64,000 nt of DNA from Bursaphelenchus xylophilus (GCA_904066235.2 CAJFCV020000004.1:3224001-3288000), one strand, 5' to 3'; shown: positions 45,529 through 57,300, counted from the first letter of the stretch. Notes: generated by a model from the sequence alone, not told the origin. Numbers and translations are program-made.

Positions 45529-47609
45529 TTATGACTGAATCATATCTATCATGTCCCGTATTCGATCCACCGTCGCCTTGTAAATGTCATCCACCAGAAC
45601 GCCGAGAAAAATGCACTCATTAAAGGTCCAGGACATCTCTTCGCCGTCTCGAATCATCATCAACAATTGGCCAAAGCGAGTGTCCGCAGAGGTGTGGGAT
45701 TTCTTCTGGCAATGTTGATGCAATTCTTTGAACATTTGAGTCTGTTCTGCAAAGGCTTCGGGAGCGTCCGTTCGCCAGTATACTGAAAAAAATCGGTAAT
45801 TATAACGAATCTTTCATGGGGTTTAAGAATCTTGCACGTAATTGTGTTGTATAGTAAGGACTTTCTTACTCTCACTGGCTGTTAAAATCCCAACCAACCC
45901 AAGGAACTCCATTTCGTCCAACTGAAGCATTTTCGCCTTCCGAGTTAAGCGTTTCAGTCGAGAGAGGTAGGGTCGGAATGTTCTAAAACCGTGTTGGTTA
46001 TACAGTGGGGGACCTGACTCAGTGGCAAAAAACGTCCCATTTTGCATCCGGGAAGTATGAAAAATGTGGCAAAATGCATCCTTCTCCAAGTGAAAAAACT
46101 TCGTTTTGAAGGGCGCGATCTTTTTCCTCGCAAAAATACCGGGCGCGCTTTTGAAATCTGAGTTTTTTAACTTGGAGAGGGAGGTATTTTGCCACATTTT
46201 TTGATGCTTCCCGGATGCAAAATGGTATGTTATCTCGCCACTGGATCAGGTCCCCCATTGTACATTACTGCTCAAGGTTGCAAGAAAAACTGGACATTCA
46301 GACCTCATCAACCAACCTTTCGCTTTCTTTTGGGTTCACGTCATTTTTAAAGTACTTATTCATATGATCGAAATCGGCGTAATCCAGCTGCGAGAAGGCG
46401 ACCACATTGTCCTTGTCGGGGAAGTACAACGCCGTCAAGTAGGAGCGTTCTAGTTGAAGAAATCGTTGGAGAAATGTTATGATGACTTCAAACTGGAATA
46501 AAAAACTTCTTTTAGATCAAACTCTTACAATTAGTCAGAGAACCGTCAAAGTTTCTCACCTTATTTTCCTTGTCCATCAATGCATACGGACAGAAGTACT
46601 CCTTGAACATGATGTAGATACTCGGCAATACCGCCATGTCTAATTTAAAGCGTTCGTCGATGCTTATTGTCGCTAAAGAATTTCGATCGGCAAAGATGTG
46701 CTTCGGATGCATGGTGGAGAATATTGCGCGATGCGCAATGTGGTACTGCTTGTATCCTTCTCGAAGTCGGTCCAGGATCTTCGAAGTCGTAGGGAGAGGA
46801 GTCGAAGGCAGTACTTTATTTGGCTTCTGGTTTGCTTGTGGATTTCGTCGGTTGCGGTCACGGGGATGTTGGACTTCTGAAACAAAAAAAGTTTCCGTTC
46901 GACGATTTAGGTTAATGGTGACGTTATTAGAGGTTAATTAATATTTTACTAAAAATATTGGTCTGATTTGAATCTAACGTTTTCAAAAGTTCATTTGGCA
47001 GTCGAACACTTGATCTAAATTCACAAAATTACAAAGTAAATCAGGCTTACTTTCCGTTTTCATTCCGGCGGCTTGGCATCTCGCAAATCGACAGCTTCGA
47101 CAAGAATTTCGAATGTCTGAAAAGAGGAATTGAGCATAAACACAACTACTAGGTCGTCCGGAAGGTCACCGGTATGAAATCAGTTACAAAAAATTTTCTT
47201 TGCAATGTGCAAGAGGCTTCTTTCGGCTGATGCCCGCATCCTAACTTTTCTCGCACTGTCAAAATGCCAGAAATCAATCGGGCGACTTTCCAGAACGACC
47301 AGTATCATAGCTGCCCATATTTGACACTCACTCAAAGCCATTCCACACTTCCTGCCATACAGACATTTGTAAACCCGCTCTTCAACAACCGAGCGACGGA
47401 AAAACGCACTGCCTAAAAATACACTTGCCTATGGTATAAAAATCTTTTCCAACATTTTACCACTTCAACTTACAAGCTCTACAAGCGACAATTCCAAAAT
47501 GAACCCCATCGGAGACCGCTCCACAAACCCGACAGTGATTTTCACTGCAGTTTAGCTCCGATCTTAACGCATTCATCGAATATGTTGAACTCGAAGCACT
47601 GGGGTTCAT
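45529..47609 (-). CDS. Nuclear hormone receptor, worm-type (paralogue 2)
   Basis: Seven exons: 47609-47474, 47412-47332, 47116-47051, 46876-46560, 46492-46317, 45982-45876, 45782-45529; 378 residues. The DNA-binding domain has 'CRVCGAVSDGVHFGIVACRA' + C, P-box [10 protein letters not shown] and 'CLYGRKC...CRSCRFARC'. The ligand-binding domain ('KILDRLREGYKQYHIAHRAI', 'FEVIITFLQRFLQLERSYLT', 'DTRFGQLLMMIRDGEEMSW') aligns along its length with paralogue 1 and ends MIDMIQS. Exons 2, 3 and 5 are the same length in both genes. The last exon of paralogue 1 is split here by an extra intron (45875-45783). Intron 5 carries a family A MITE. Confidence 0.92.
46001..46262. repeat. Palindromic MITE, family A, in intron 5 of nuclear receptor 2
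   Basis: TACAGTGGGGGACCTGACTC to GATCAGGTCCCCCATTGTA, with arms of about 110 bp. It accounts for most of the intron. Confidence 0.92.
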
Positions 47610-49235
47610 CGTCTTCGAACCGGCTTATAAACCGGCGTTTGTATGACGCTTGCAAAACTCTCGAAAAATCGTAAATAAATCGTCGATCAATAGGTAACTA
47701 AGTTCGGCAAAAAGATATTGAAAAGTGACGTCAGAAAACACAAACTCAAATCTGCGAAGTGGGGATTTGGGAATAAAAAAGGCATTTTCTCAGCAACATA
47801 CTGTCAGACGTTCCACGTTGGTCAAATGGCTAACACAGCTTCTATGATTAAGTCTATGTTTTCGGCAAAAAAAAGTTTCCTGGCGCTGTTGTTTAGTCAG
47901 AAAAAAGTAGCCTCAATCTCGGACTTGTCCTGATCTCTTATTGTTAGCAATCTTATCCCATAAGAAGGGGAAAAAATGCTCAGTAACTAAAGTTAAATTT
48001 ATCAAGCAATCAAGAACAACACCAAGAAATTTCCGCTTTATTGTCACAGAACCATGTTGGAGGAGCGATAAGAAATTTTTTGGTCTTTTAGAAGGCTTCG
48101 ACTGAGGTTAGTCCAAACTTCGTTATACTACAGCATGCTGTTCGCGTCGAATTACGCAAAAATACACGCCACTTTAAACATTTCCAAAATTTTTAATTCT
48201 TAACTGAGCGGTGAGCCCGTTGAAAACAAACCAAACAACATAGAAAAGTGAATTTCGATCGATTTTGTGGCGTGACCACAGAACACAGAGTAGTTTGTGG
48301 GTCAAAGGAGTCCACTCCTCATAAGCTGATGGGGCCTCGGAAGAGAGAACTCTAATTTAGCTAGTGGTAATACGTTTAGCTTTATTTTGGTCCTGAGAAG
48401 TTGTACTGTGCGGTCTTTGCGCGAAAGTATTTCACATCGGCCACTAGCTTTTCGTTACGCCTTTTTAACGAAGAGCTAGACATAGTTAGTTTCTACTTTA
48501 TTTCAGATGCCATCCATTCTTTAGACTTCATACTTGCAATCTAAAACAAACATAATGTTTTTTTGACCTATTTGTCTGCATAACATGCATTTTTGAACAC
48601 TTATTTTTGAGAATTTCCCGTGACATCTCTGTTCCCCAAACATTCCCTTTATTTGTCTCCAAGCGACCCGTATTCATCGCAGTGACCTTCGTATTTTCTT
48701 GAACTTTGAAAGCCAAACAGGTTAGTTTGTTGCAACGGCAAGTTTGGCTTATAAAAAACATTTTTAACTTCTTTCGAACGCCTGCTTTGGAATCTGAAAA
48801 TTCGGACTTTAACCACCTAATTTGGAGTCTGAAAAATGATGCATTCTCCTGTTGTGCTTACGAAACTCTAAGGAATCCTTATCACTCAGAACACTGTGCT
48901 TGTCGTACTGTAAAAACCACACTGTGTGCTCTATAATCTGTGCTCTGAGCAACCGGACACTCACATCGTTGAAGACGGATATTTGCATTGTTGTATTTGT
49001 AGAGGAAGTATTGTTTGTCCAAGGTCTGGAATATCGTCCTCGCCTGAGAATTAAATCACGCTGACTTCGAAAGGAGTGGAGTATATTTTTTATTTTTTTA
49101 TTTGAACCAAGCTAACACTCAATATTCTGCAAGAAATATCAACTGGTCTTTAACAATTTTAGCGTTCAAAACGGGCATTTTGATTTTTAAAGATAATCTA
49201 CAGCAATTCTTCAAGTGGAATTTTTTAGTCGCAAG
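47610..49235. other. Intergenic, no gene seen
   Basis: Short ORFs (47718-47933, 48528-49064) without recognisable domains; no tRNA. Confidence 0.5.
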
Positions 49236-49468
49236 GCACGTCAATCCAGCGCATTTCCTGAACCGTTTCTAAACTTCGTATCGTTTTCATTGATTTAAAA
49301 GAAAGACGAAATGTCGCGAAATTATCGACACTTTTTCTCACCCGAAATAATTCTCGAAAAGGAAGAAGAAAGATAAGAAAATGCTTTTTATCGGATAGTG
49401 ACATTTCGTTTTGAACGAATCACCAAAAAGGGGCGGGTAATTTTTTCTTCTATTTTGGATTGACGTGC
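49236..49468. repeat. Family C2 element (GCACGTCAATCCAGCG / TGGATTGACGTGC ends)
   Basis: A 233-bp element in opposite orientation to 29052-29281, sharing GAAATGTCGCGAAATTATCG and GAATCACCAAAAAGGGGCGG. Non-coding. Confidence 0.83.
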
Positions 49469-50608
49469 AAGGGTATACGTAGTAAAAAAACTATCTGCTG
49501 GTCGGTTTTTAGAGTATAAGTGCTCTTTTGCCTGCAAGGACTGTTGGATATCTCGGCTGTGCATACAAGGCAATAAAACGAATTTTCCAGAATTAAAGTA
49601 CGCCTTGGATGAGCAAAATGTTCAAAGCAAAATGAAACTTTAGCAGAAAATGACAGAACAGAATGTCTCCTCTTAGTTTATACCGGATAATTGTTTTTTG
49701 TGGACTACAGTAACCCGTAGAATCTTTGTCCTCCATTTGACTCCCAAAACTGTCTGTATTTTAAAAAATCCTTGTCATCTTGATGATAATTTTATTATAA
49801 CAAACATTGTTCATAGTTTGATCATCAATTTCCCGAAACTGATTAAATCCGCCTCATAAGACGTCATTCCAGATACGAAACGCTTCTGCACCCTTCGAAT
49901 TGAATCGTGTGTGGTTTGTGTGCTGATATTCGATAAAGGCTCTTCCTTTTTTGGTGTTTCCCACAACTCTCCCGTTTCGTTCGGCAAATTTTAATTTTTC
50001 TTTCGACTTTTTTATATCTTGAACGTCATTTGAACGCGATTCGGGCGCAATTTTTCTTTTTGCAATTGTAAATAGGCGAACTTGAACTGGAGCAAGTCTA
50101 CTATTGGGAATTCCATTTTGTTTTAGGCGTCATTGAGGGTTCAGAAGGGTAAAAAGGAACATTTTGGATTATCTAATGATGATTCTGATGTTTTTTACCG
50201 AAGTTGGTGAGAAAATGATTGGGCAACCCACAAAATATTTTTCAAGTAAAACCTGTTTTTATCGATAGCTGAAACTTTCCCATACGTTTTCTGATAACAG
50301 AAGGGATGTTCAGTAAACATAAATCCGATGTTTGGAATACCCAACCTGGACCACTGCTATCTTAAAGGTCAAAAAGATTCTAATCTTATGCGTTCTGACT
50401 AATGAGAGTGTGGTTTGTGCCATGCGCATAACGACTTCTTTCTTATTCGAATAGTTGTTTCATGTTAACTTTAACGAGCAAAAATTTTGTTCGGGGTCGT
50501 TTTCCTTTATAAAACTTTGAATTACCCCTGCTACAAGCTTTTTAAAAGTGTCTACCGCTTCGCTGAATCTTCAATTTTATCTTCCAAGTAAATATTTTCA
50601 GGGAAGTA
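49469..50608. other. Upstream region of nuclear receptor 3, no gene seen
   Basis: Unassigned. A TTTTCAG at about 50595-50602, just before the ATG, could be a trans-splice acceptor. Confidence 0.45.
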
Positions 50609-51411
50609 ATGCCGAGTTCAAGTGACGAAAACAGTTGCAGCACGTCCGAGGAAGTCTACCAACTGCAATGCAGGGTTTGCAAAGCGCCTTCGGATGGGCC
50701 TCACTTTGGGATCCAGGCATGCAGAGCTTGTAGCGCATTCTTTCGTCGATCGGTCGTTGAAAATCGCCGATACAAGTGCTCGCAATATGGGAAATGCAAA
50801 ATTTCGACCGGTAAGAGAAGGGTTTTAAGCTTGAATTTTTAATTTTTAGACGTCCGAAACTCCTGTCGAAGCTGTCGATTTACAAAGTGTGTGGCGGCTG
50901 GAATGCGAACCGACAGTAAGTTGGGTTTCAACGAAAAATATTCTTCTTTATATACGCCGCTGGCATCCTATAGTGAGGCATTCTATTAGGACGAACCAAA
51001 AAAAATTTCCGATTTTATTCAAAGTTTAAAAATAATTTTAACAAATGAAATCCGTTAAGTTTGAGATACGGAATATAAAACATATATGTGCCTTCAGAAG
51101 TCCAACAGCCCCGAGATCTCAACCGAAACATCAGCAAACAGCCCACAACTTTCCGCCGACTCCCAAAAACAGTCTCTCCGCCAACAACCCGAATTATCGA
51201 CCGGCTGGCGGAAGGATATCGGCGTTACAGCATTGCGCACGAAGCCATTTTCTCCTCAATTTATCCGGATACGTTTCTGAAGGACGATGGGAAAATGATT
51301 GTGCTGCCGTTGGAGGAGAAGTTGAAATTGGACTCAATGCTGGTGCCCACAATGTATAAGTTGATGAAAGAGTTCTTTGTCCCGTACGCAACGATTGCAA
51401 AACCGTATAAG
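50609..51411 (+). CDS. Nuclear hormone receptor, worm-type (paralogue 3, 3' part not found)
   Basis: Exons 50609-50810, 50850-50915, 51098-51411 encode 194 residues with correct phases and GT-AG borders. The DNA-binding domain is intact ('[20 protein letters not shown]' + [11 protein letters not shown], 'CSQYGKC...CRSCRFTKC'). The start of the ligand-binding domain follows ('[20 protein letters not shown]', '[20 protein letters not shown]'). Exon 3 ends at TATAAG|GTGAGT, the same position as in the paralogues. The next exon ('F.II.TF.QRFLQLER') is not in the remaining 12.6 kb, which is filled by three mobile elements. Either the intron is enormous and exons lie beyond the window, or the gene is truncated. 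Confidence 0.85.
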
Positions 51412-51521
51412 GTGAGTTTATGGAACTTTGCAAGGAAAGTATTACTTTTATGGCGGCTCCTACTTTTTGAATGCCTCAAAAAATCCGAAAAATTGTGCTT
51501 ATCAAGAATATATAAAACTTA

Positions 51522-52645
51522 CAAGGGAAGTACCCGAAGTGCGACGCTCAGATTTTTATAAAAATTGGCATAGATGGAGATTAGAATTTTCTTATTCGAT
51601 TGCGAACATCCTAGCTCGCGCTTTGCAGAATCCGCCGAGAAAGAAGGGCCGGAACATCGAAAAAAATCTTCAAATGCCGGCGATTTTCCCTGCAAATTCT
51701 CTTGATCTTGGCATTCCGTTCCAGGAGAAAAATATTTTTTTTCGCAAGAAATTTTTTCTTGATAATGTTCAAGACTATTTTGTTGCTTTTATGTGGAATA
51801 TGGTGTTATTTTCACTTTTTTACACTTGATTATAGCGCTATTAATTGGATTGTCGCCATCCGAGGGGTAAAATGTTTCGTCCTTTGACGAATTTATACAG
51901 TTTTTCCTCTGCTGATGGGCAAACCACTCTAATAGTTGCTTTAAAGCTGTTTAGGAGACATGCAAACGTTCTACGGTCGCGTATGAACATAATATTAAAG
52001 TAAGTGTTACAAAAACTTTATTATTTTTCAGTGAGCAAATTCTGAACAACAACAACAGCGAATGTATACCATCGGAACACTGACGAAACACCTTGGGACC
52101 TTTACTTTGTTTCTGAAATGGCATAAACTGAAAAATAGTGAAAAAATAAAATGTTTGTAACACTTACCTTATGACTACGTTCCTACGCGACCGTAGAACG
52201 TTTGCATGTCTCCTAAACAAATTTAAAGCAACTATTAGAGTGGTTTGCCCATCAGCAGAGGAAAAACTGTATAAATTCGTCAAAGGACGAAACATTTTAC
52301 CCCTCGGATGGCGACAATCCAATTAATAGCGCTATAATCAAGTGTAAAAAAGTGAAAATAACACCATATTCCACATAAAAGCAACAAAATAGTCTTGAAC
52401 ATTATCAAGAAAAAATTTCTTGCGAAAAAAAATATTTTTCTCTTGGAACGGAATGCCAAGATCAAGAGCATTTGCAGGGAAATTCGCCGGCATTTGAAGA
52501 TTTTTTTCGATGTTCCGGCCCTTCTTTCTCGGCGGATTCTGCAAAGCGCGAGCTAGGATGTTCGCAATCGAATAAGAAAATTCTAATCTCCATCTATGCC
52601 AATTTTTATAAAAATCTGAGCGTCGCACTTCGGGTACTTCCCTTG
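51522..52645. repeat. Giant 1.1-kb palindromic Harbinger-like element, TTA target duplication
   Basis: CAAGGGAAGTACCCGAAGTG at the left; inverse ending CGGGTACTTCCCTTG at the right; TTA on both sides (51519-51521 and 52646-52648). The arms of about 490 bp are nearly identical, with a centre of about 100 bp. Termini and the GCGACGCTCAG / CCTAGCTCGCGCTTTGCAGA segments link it to family B, but the interior is different and longer. A 96-codon ORF appears in each arm simply because the arms are copies. It sits in the first intron after exon 3 of nuclear receptor 3. Confidence 0.9.
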
Positions 52646-52899
52646 TTAGTTGCCCAATTTTGGGTTTAAGGGTCGAAAATGCCCCAAAACTGGCTGAATT
52701 TCACTATAAAGGGTGCAGGCATTCCAACAAAAAAGCCATCAAAATAACGGAGAATCATTGGATTTGACGGTGAAGCAAGTATAATATACAAAAGTTTCCC
52801 TCTAAAAAAGTTTTTTAAGGATTTCTTTACAATTGTTCCGCGTAACGCTGTCTTTTCCAAGTCTAATTGTACAATTTTTATAAGTAACAATCTTTCCCC

Positions 52900-53713
52900 A
52901 TGTCTCTCCCTCAACCCAATCCGATTACGAATTTGACTAGCTTGATGAGAGCGCATGTGACGGAGACGAAGCCGTTTTTCAATTCGCAAAAGATTTGGGG
53001 ATGCTGGGCCAGCCGCCGAACTGTGAAAGTTGTGGAGCAGTAATGGAGGAAAAGAAGGATGCGAACGCACCGGATGGCTTAAAGCGGCGATGTAAAGCCA
53101 GGATAATGCTTGAGAACCGGAAATCCAAACGATGCGACCATTCACGGTCGTATAGGAAGCACACATGCTTCGCCAGGACCAAACTCCCCATATGGAAGAT
53201 ACTGGAATTCATTGATCTATGGCTGAAGAAGGCGATTGGGCCCCTTACTGTCGGGAAGTCCTTTTCGACGCTTGCGGGCTTAATGCACAACCTCTGGGCG
53301 GCCCTGGTAAAATCGTACAGATAGACGAATCTAAATTCGGCAAGCGAAAATATAATAGGGGGCACCGAGTTGAAGGAAAGTGGGTTTTTGGAGGGGTGGA
53401 AGAGGAAAGTGGGGGGAAAACCTTTATGATTCCCGTAGCAAAGCGGAACCGAGCGTACCTGATGACGATACTACAGCATTTTGTTCTGCCGGGAACAACT
53501 GTAGTATCGGATTGTTGGAGGACCTATGACTGCCTGCGGGATGAAGGGTTTACTCATTTTTCTGTAAACCATTCCATACATTTCAAAGACCCCGAAACTG
53601 GTGCCCACACAAACACCATTGAAAGTTAATGGCGTCACGCCAAGGAAACCGCGGGCACTCATAACAGGAAGGGTGAGTTCTTATGCGGCTACCTAGCCGA
53701 ATACATCTTTTGA
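52900..53713 (+). pseudogene. Broken Merlin/IS1595 (ISXO2-like) DDE transposase
   Basis: The family is recognised by 'GPGKIVQIDESKFGKRKYNR', 'GHRVEGKWVFGGVE', 'VVSDCWRTYDCL' and 'HTNTIES', plus an N-terminal zinc-ribbon-like 'CESCGAVM'. Three kinds of damage are visible: a reading-frame change near 52950; a frame change with loss of roughly 20 residues near 53220 (between 'KILEFIDLW' and 'WAPYCREV'); and an in-frame TAA at 53627-53629, after which the frame stays open to TGA at 53711. Such transposases are common in nematodes. Terminal repeats were not identified. Its 3' end lies 28 bp from the Polinton edge. Confidence 0.85.
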
Positions 53714-53740
53714 AAGGATGTAGGGCTAGGAACGCAAACC

Positions 53741-54034
53741 AGTAGTATGATAATGGGGATTCCAGCGCACCCACCCACACCCTCTCGCCCCCTAAAAAAA
53801 TATTATAGTATTTATTAAAAAAACAAGCTTATTTGATGTCAAAAAATTTGATAAAATGTGTAAGCTTGTAATAGTATGATAATGGGATTCCAGCGCACCC
53901 ACCCGCACCCTCAAACCCCTAAAAAAAATTTCATAGTATTTATTAAAAAAACAAGCTTATTTCATGTCCAAAAATTTTCCAGGGCACCCACCCGCACCCT
54001 GTCCAAAAATTTGATAAGATGTGTAAACTTTGGT
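53741..54034 (+). repeat. Polinton left terminal inverted repeat with internal tandem units
   Basis: Contains two tandem units of about 130 bp, each reading GTATGATAATGG...CCAGCGCACCCACCC...CCTAAAAAAA...TTTATTAAAAAAACAAGC, and a third partial CAGGGCACCCACCCGCACCC. Matched inverted by 63760-64000. Confidence 0.92.
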
Positions 54035-54094
54035 AAAAGCCTCTAAACCTCGTCAAGGTATTCACACAATGATAGAGGATTTTTGCTTTAATAG

Positions 54095-54264
54095 CAGGGA
54101 ATTTCAACCCAAACTGAGTATTTTAGTTTAAAAAACAAGGAATTTCAACCTGTGCAGACGAATATTTAGGGATTTCAACCATTTAAAGATACAAATGTTA
54201 TTTAACGGAATTCCAACCGATTATATCACTGATATTGCAAATGTTATTTAACGGGATTCCAACC
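54095..54264 (+). repeat. Five short direct repeats (AGGGAATTTCAACC-like) between the TIR and polB
   Basis: Copies begin near 54096 (AGGGAATTTCAACC), 54137 (AAGGAATTTCAACC), 54167 (AGGGATTTCAACC), 54205 (ACGGAATTCCAACC) and 54251 (ACGGGATTCCAACC), spaced about 30-46 bp. The last two share a longer unit (AATGTTATTTAACGG). They resemble iterons or binding-site arrays. They are absent from the right end. Confidence 0.75.
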
Positions 54265-54332
54265 AATTATATCGAGTTATTACAAAAACAATTACAAGAA
54301 AATATAAAAATACTTACCTGAAATTATAAAGA

Positions 54333-57300
54333 CTATTCTATCTTGTAATGCCCAAAGGCTAAAGTATCAACCTTATTTTCTAAAATATACCGTTTAAAAC
54401 CTGTCGTTTCCGGATTTAATACTAATTTATTTTGCTTTATTGTATGAATTTTATGTAACTTACTTTGAATAATAAACTGCTCTTTTCTTAAAACTTTATT
54501 CTTAAACAAACAATCATGAAACTCTTCAATTTTCAACTTTTTAGTAACATTTCTTTTAATACCCTTAGCTTTATTTTTCTCTTCTTCTTCTCCTTCAATT
54601 TTATAACTATACTGTTTCGGCCTTAAAGCTACTATTTCCGATAAAAATTTTCCATTTAATTCATCTTTCATTTTACCAATAACTTTTTTATTTTCTTCAT
54701 TATACAACTTATTTTCTTTAGGATAATCACTAAAATCAAATTCATCCTTCATTTTTTCCATTTCTTCATAAATATCATCACAATAAATTTCATAAATTAA
54801 AGAATCCGTATCCTGATAAATTAAATTTTTCTTAAACTCTTCCATCTTATTATAATGAAAATCATACATTAATAATTTACTTAATTCTAATATACTTAAT
54901 CCTACATAAATAGGCTTATCAAATATTAGCTTAGTATTACTCATTTCAATACTCAATAAATTATCATTAATAATTTTACTATTTTTAAAATTTGGTTTTG
55001 CTATCATTTTTCTAGCTTTATTTTCACTATTTACCAATTTGATATCAACCCTATTTCTTATATTTTCCATTGTTTTCCCAAATACACTATTATTCATTAA
55101 TTTAAAGAAATCTTTTTCAAAATTATTTTTTGCTTTTTTTCTTAAATTAGTATTTAACATTATGTACTTTTCCATCCAATTACTTTCTTTAAAGCTTAAA
55201 ATTCTATTAATTTTCTTTAATTTCAAACCATGTTCTAAAACTTGTAATAAATTTCTATAATGGATGACATAATTTTCTTTATCATACAATGTATTAACTA
55301 ATTTCATATTAGAATTTTGACAACAAAATGGAAAATCATTATGCTTATCATGAATATTTTTAGGGTATTCTAAATCTACTTCTAAAATACACCCTTTATT
55401 ATTATTATTTAAATTTTCAATATAATCTTCAATTTCATCAATTTTAATATTTTCTACATTTTCCTCAAACTTTAACTCATCATATGGCAATTTTTGGATC
55501 ATACCATATCCATATAAATTATTTGCATCAAAATACATTAAATATTTTGTTTCTTCATCTTTATTATAATTTTTCAAATATTTATTGTTAGCTTTACTAT
55601 ATCTTTTTACTACATTTACAATTCCACCTCTAATTCCCTTTTCCAAAAACAAATACATGTCATAATCTTCAATTGTTTTTAATCTAATTTCACTTATTTT
55701 TAACATAGCATCCCAAGCTAATCCTGGGGCTGTATAATACCAAGCAGGATCTAAATTATAATTTTTCATACACACTTTTCTAAAATTTTCAAACACATCC
55801 CCTAGTTTTAAAACATCATTAATCATATAAATTTTAGTATAATCTTTTAAATTTTTACATTTTAATTTTTCAAAAACTTCTAAAGCGTATTCATAATCAT
55901 TTTCACTTACACTTTTATCATTCAATCTATCATAAAACATTTCTCTACTAGGCAACATTTTTTCTTCATATTTTTTAAAACTATCCATATATTCATACAT
56001 ATAAATCCCTTTTCTATTCATTAATTCGAATTCTAAGTTATTTTTATAGTATTGTTTACTAACAATTAGTTGTTCAAGATTTAAATTATTTACTAAATTA
56101 TCAAGGCTTGATGCCATAAAACTAAATGAATCCAAAAATCTAATATTAAAATCATTCAATTGATAACTAAAACTAATATATTTTTCACTATTATTTGGTA
56201 TTAAACTTATATCATTTGTTTCCGTAAAATTTTCTAAAATAAGATGACTATCATAGCCTTTTAAATTATGGAAAAATACGGGAATAAAATCGTTTTTTCT
56301 TTTTAATAAATTACACCTCTTACAGAGTGGACCACGGTATTTTCCATTAAAATGATTATGATCCCTACATTTACAATTTTTTACACTATATTCTACTTTA
56401 CATTCAGGACATTCTTTATTTTCATTATATTCTTTCCATTCTTCGTTTGTTAATTTTTCCATTTTTTTATTATTTTCGCTCATTAAATTTCTACATTTTT
56501 CAATTAATCTTTCATTAAATATTTTTCCCGCATCATAACCAATATAATTTTCACTATCTATTATTTTTCCTTCTTCATTTACAATTATAAAACTGAAGCC
56601 TGATGCAATATGTTTTCCAATATTTTCACTATAAGTAATATTACTATTATTACTAACACTATCTATTTTTTTAATAATACTCTCAAAATCAGCATAAATA
56701 ACATATGGAATTTTTTGTTGTTTTTTTATATTTTCAAATTTAATATAGTCTTTCTTAGATTTTTGCCAGACTACAGGCTCATTTTTCTCACATTCAATCA
56801 TGTGGTTTTTATAATTATTTTCTGATTTAAAGTTAACAAAACATCTTCTACATACATAAATTTTACCTTTATGTTTTGTAATTGAACTAACTAATAATCT
56901 ATTTATATTTTTTACCCAACAATAATGGGCATTATCCTCTTTTTGAATATAAAACAAATCAACAATTCTCTCAAATTTATTTTTACTAACATATAAAGGA
57001 TAAATCTCACTATTTTCATTACTGAATACATTTATGCAAATATTATTCAATTTTTCAAATTTATTAATGTCCTTAATTTTTACAGGAAAGCTAATATTAC
57101 CAAAATTTAATTCATTTTCATATCGTCTATATTTAGACACCCTTTGTGCATCTTTTTCTACTGGATGTAATGCTGATAAAATTGCCCACATAAAACACTT
57201 ATTATCATTATTTTTAACATTTATAATAGCGTTCTTATTTTTTACAAAATCATCCAATGCAATATAACTGCTACCTTTAAAACTTTTATATCTATTTTGA

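Noticed and set aside
51428..51829. 133-residue ORF with a close copy at 52628-52338 on the other strand.
   Set aside because: The two are the same arm sequence of a palindromic element; no start context or homologue, and the copies show no sign of protein-level constraint.
54095..54264. CRISPR-like look: short direct repeats with spacers of similar length.
   Set aside because: Eukaryotic nuclear context, repeats only 13-14 bp and imperfect, no cas genes; better read as iteron-like sites of the Polinton.
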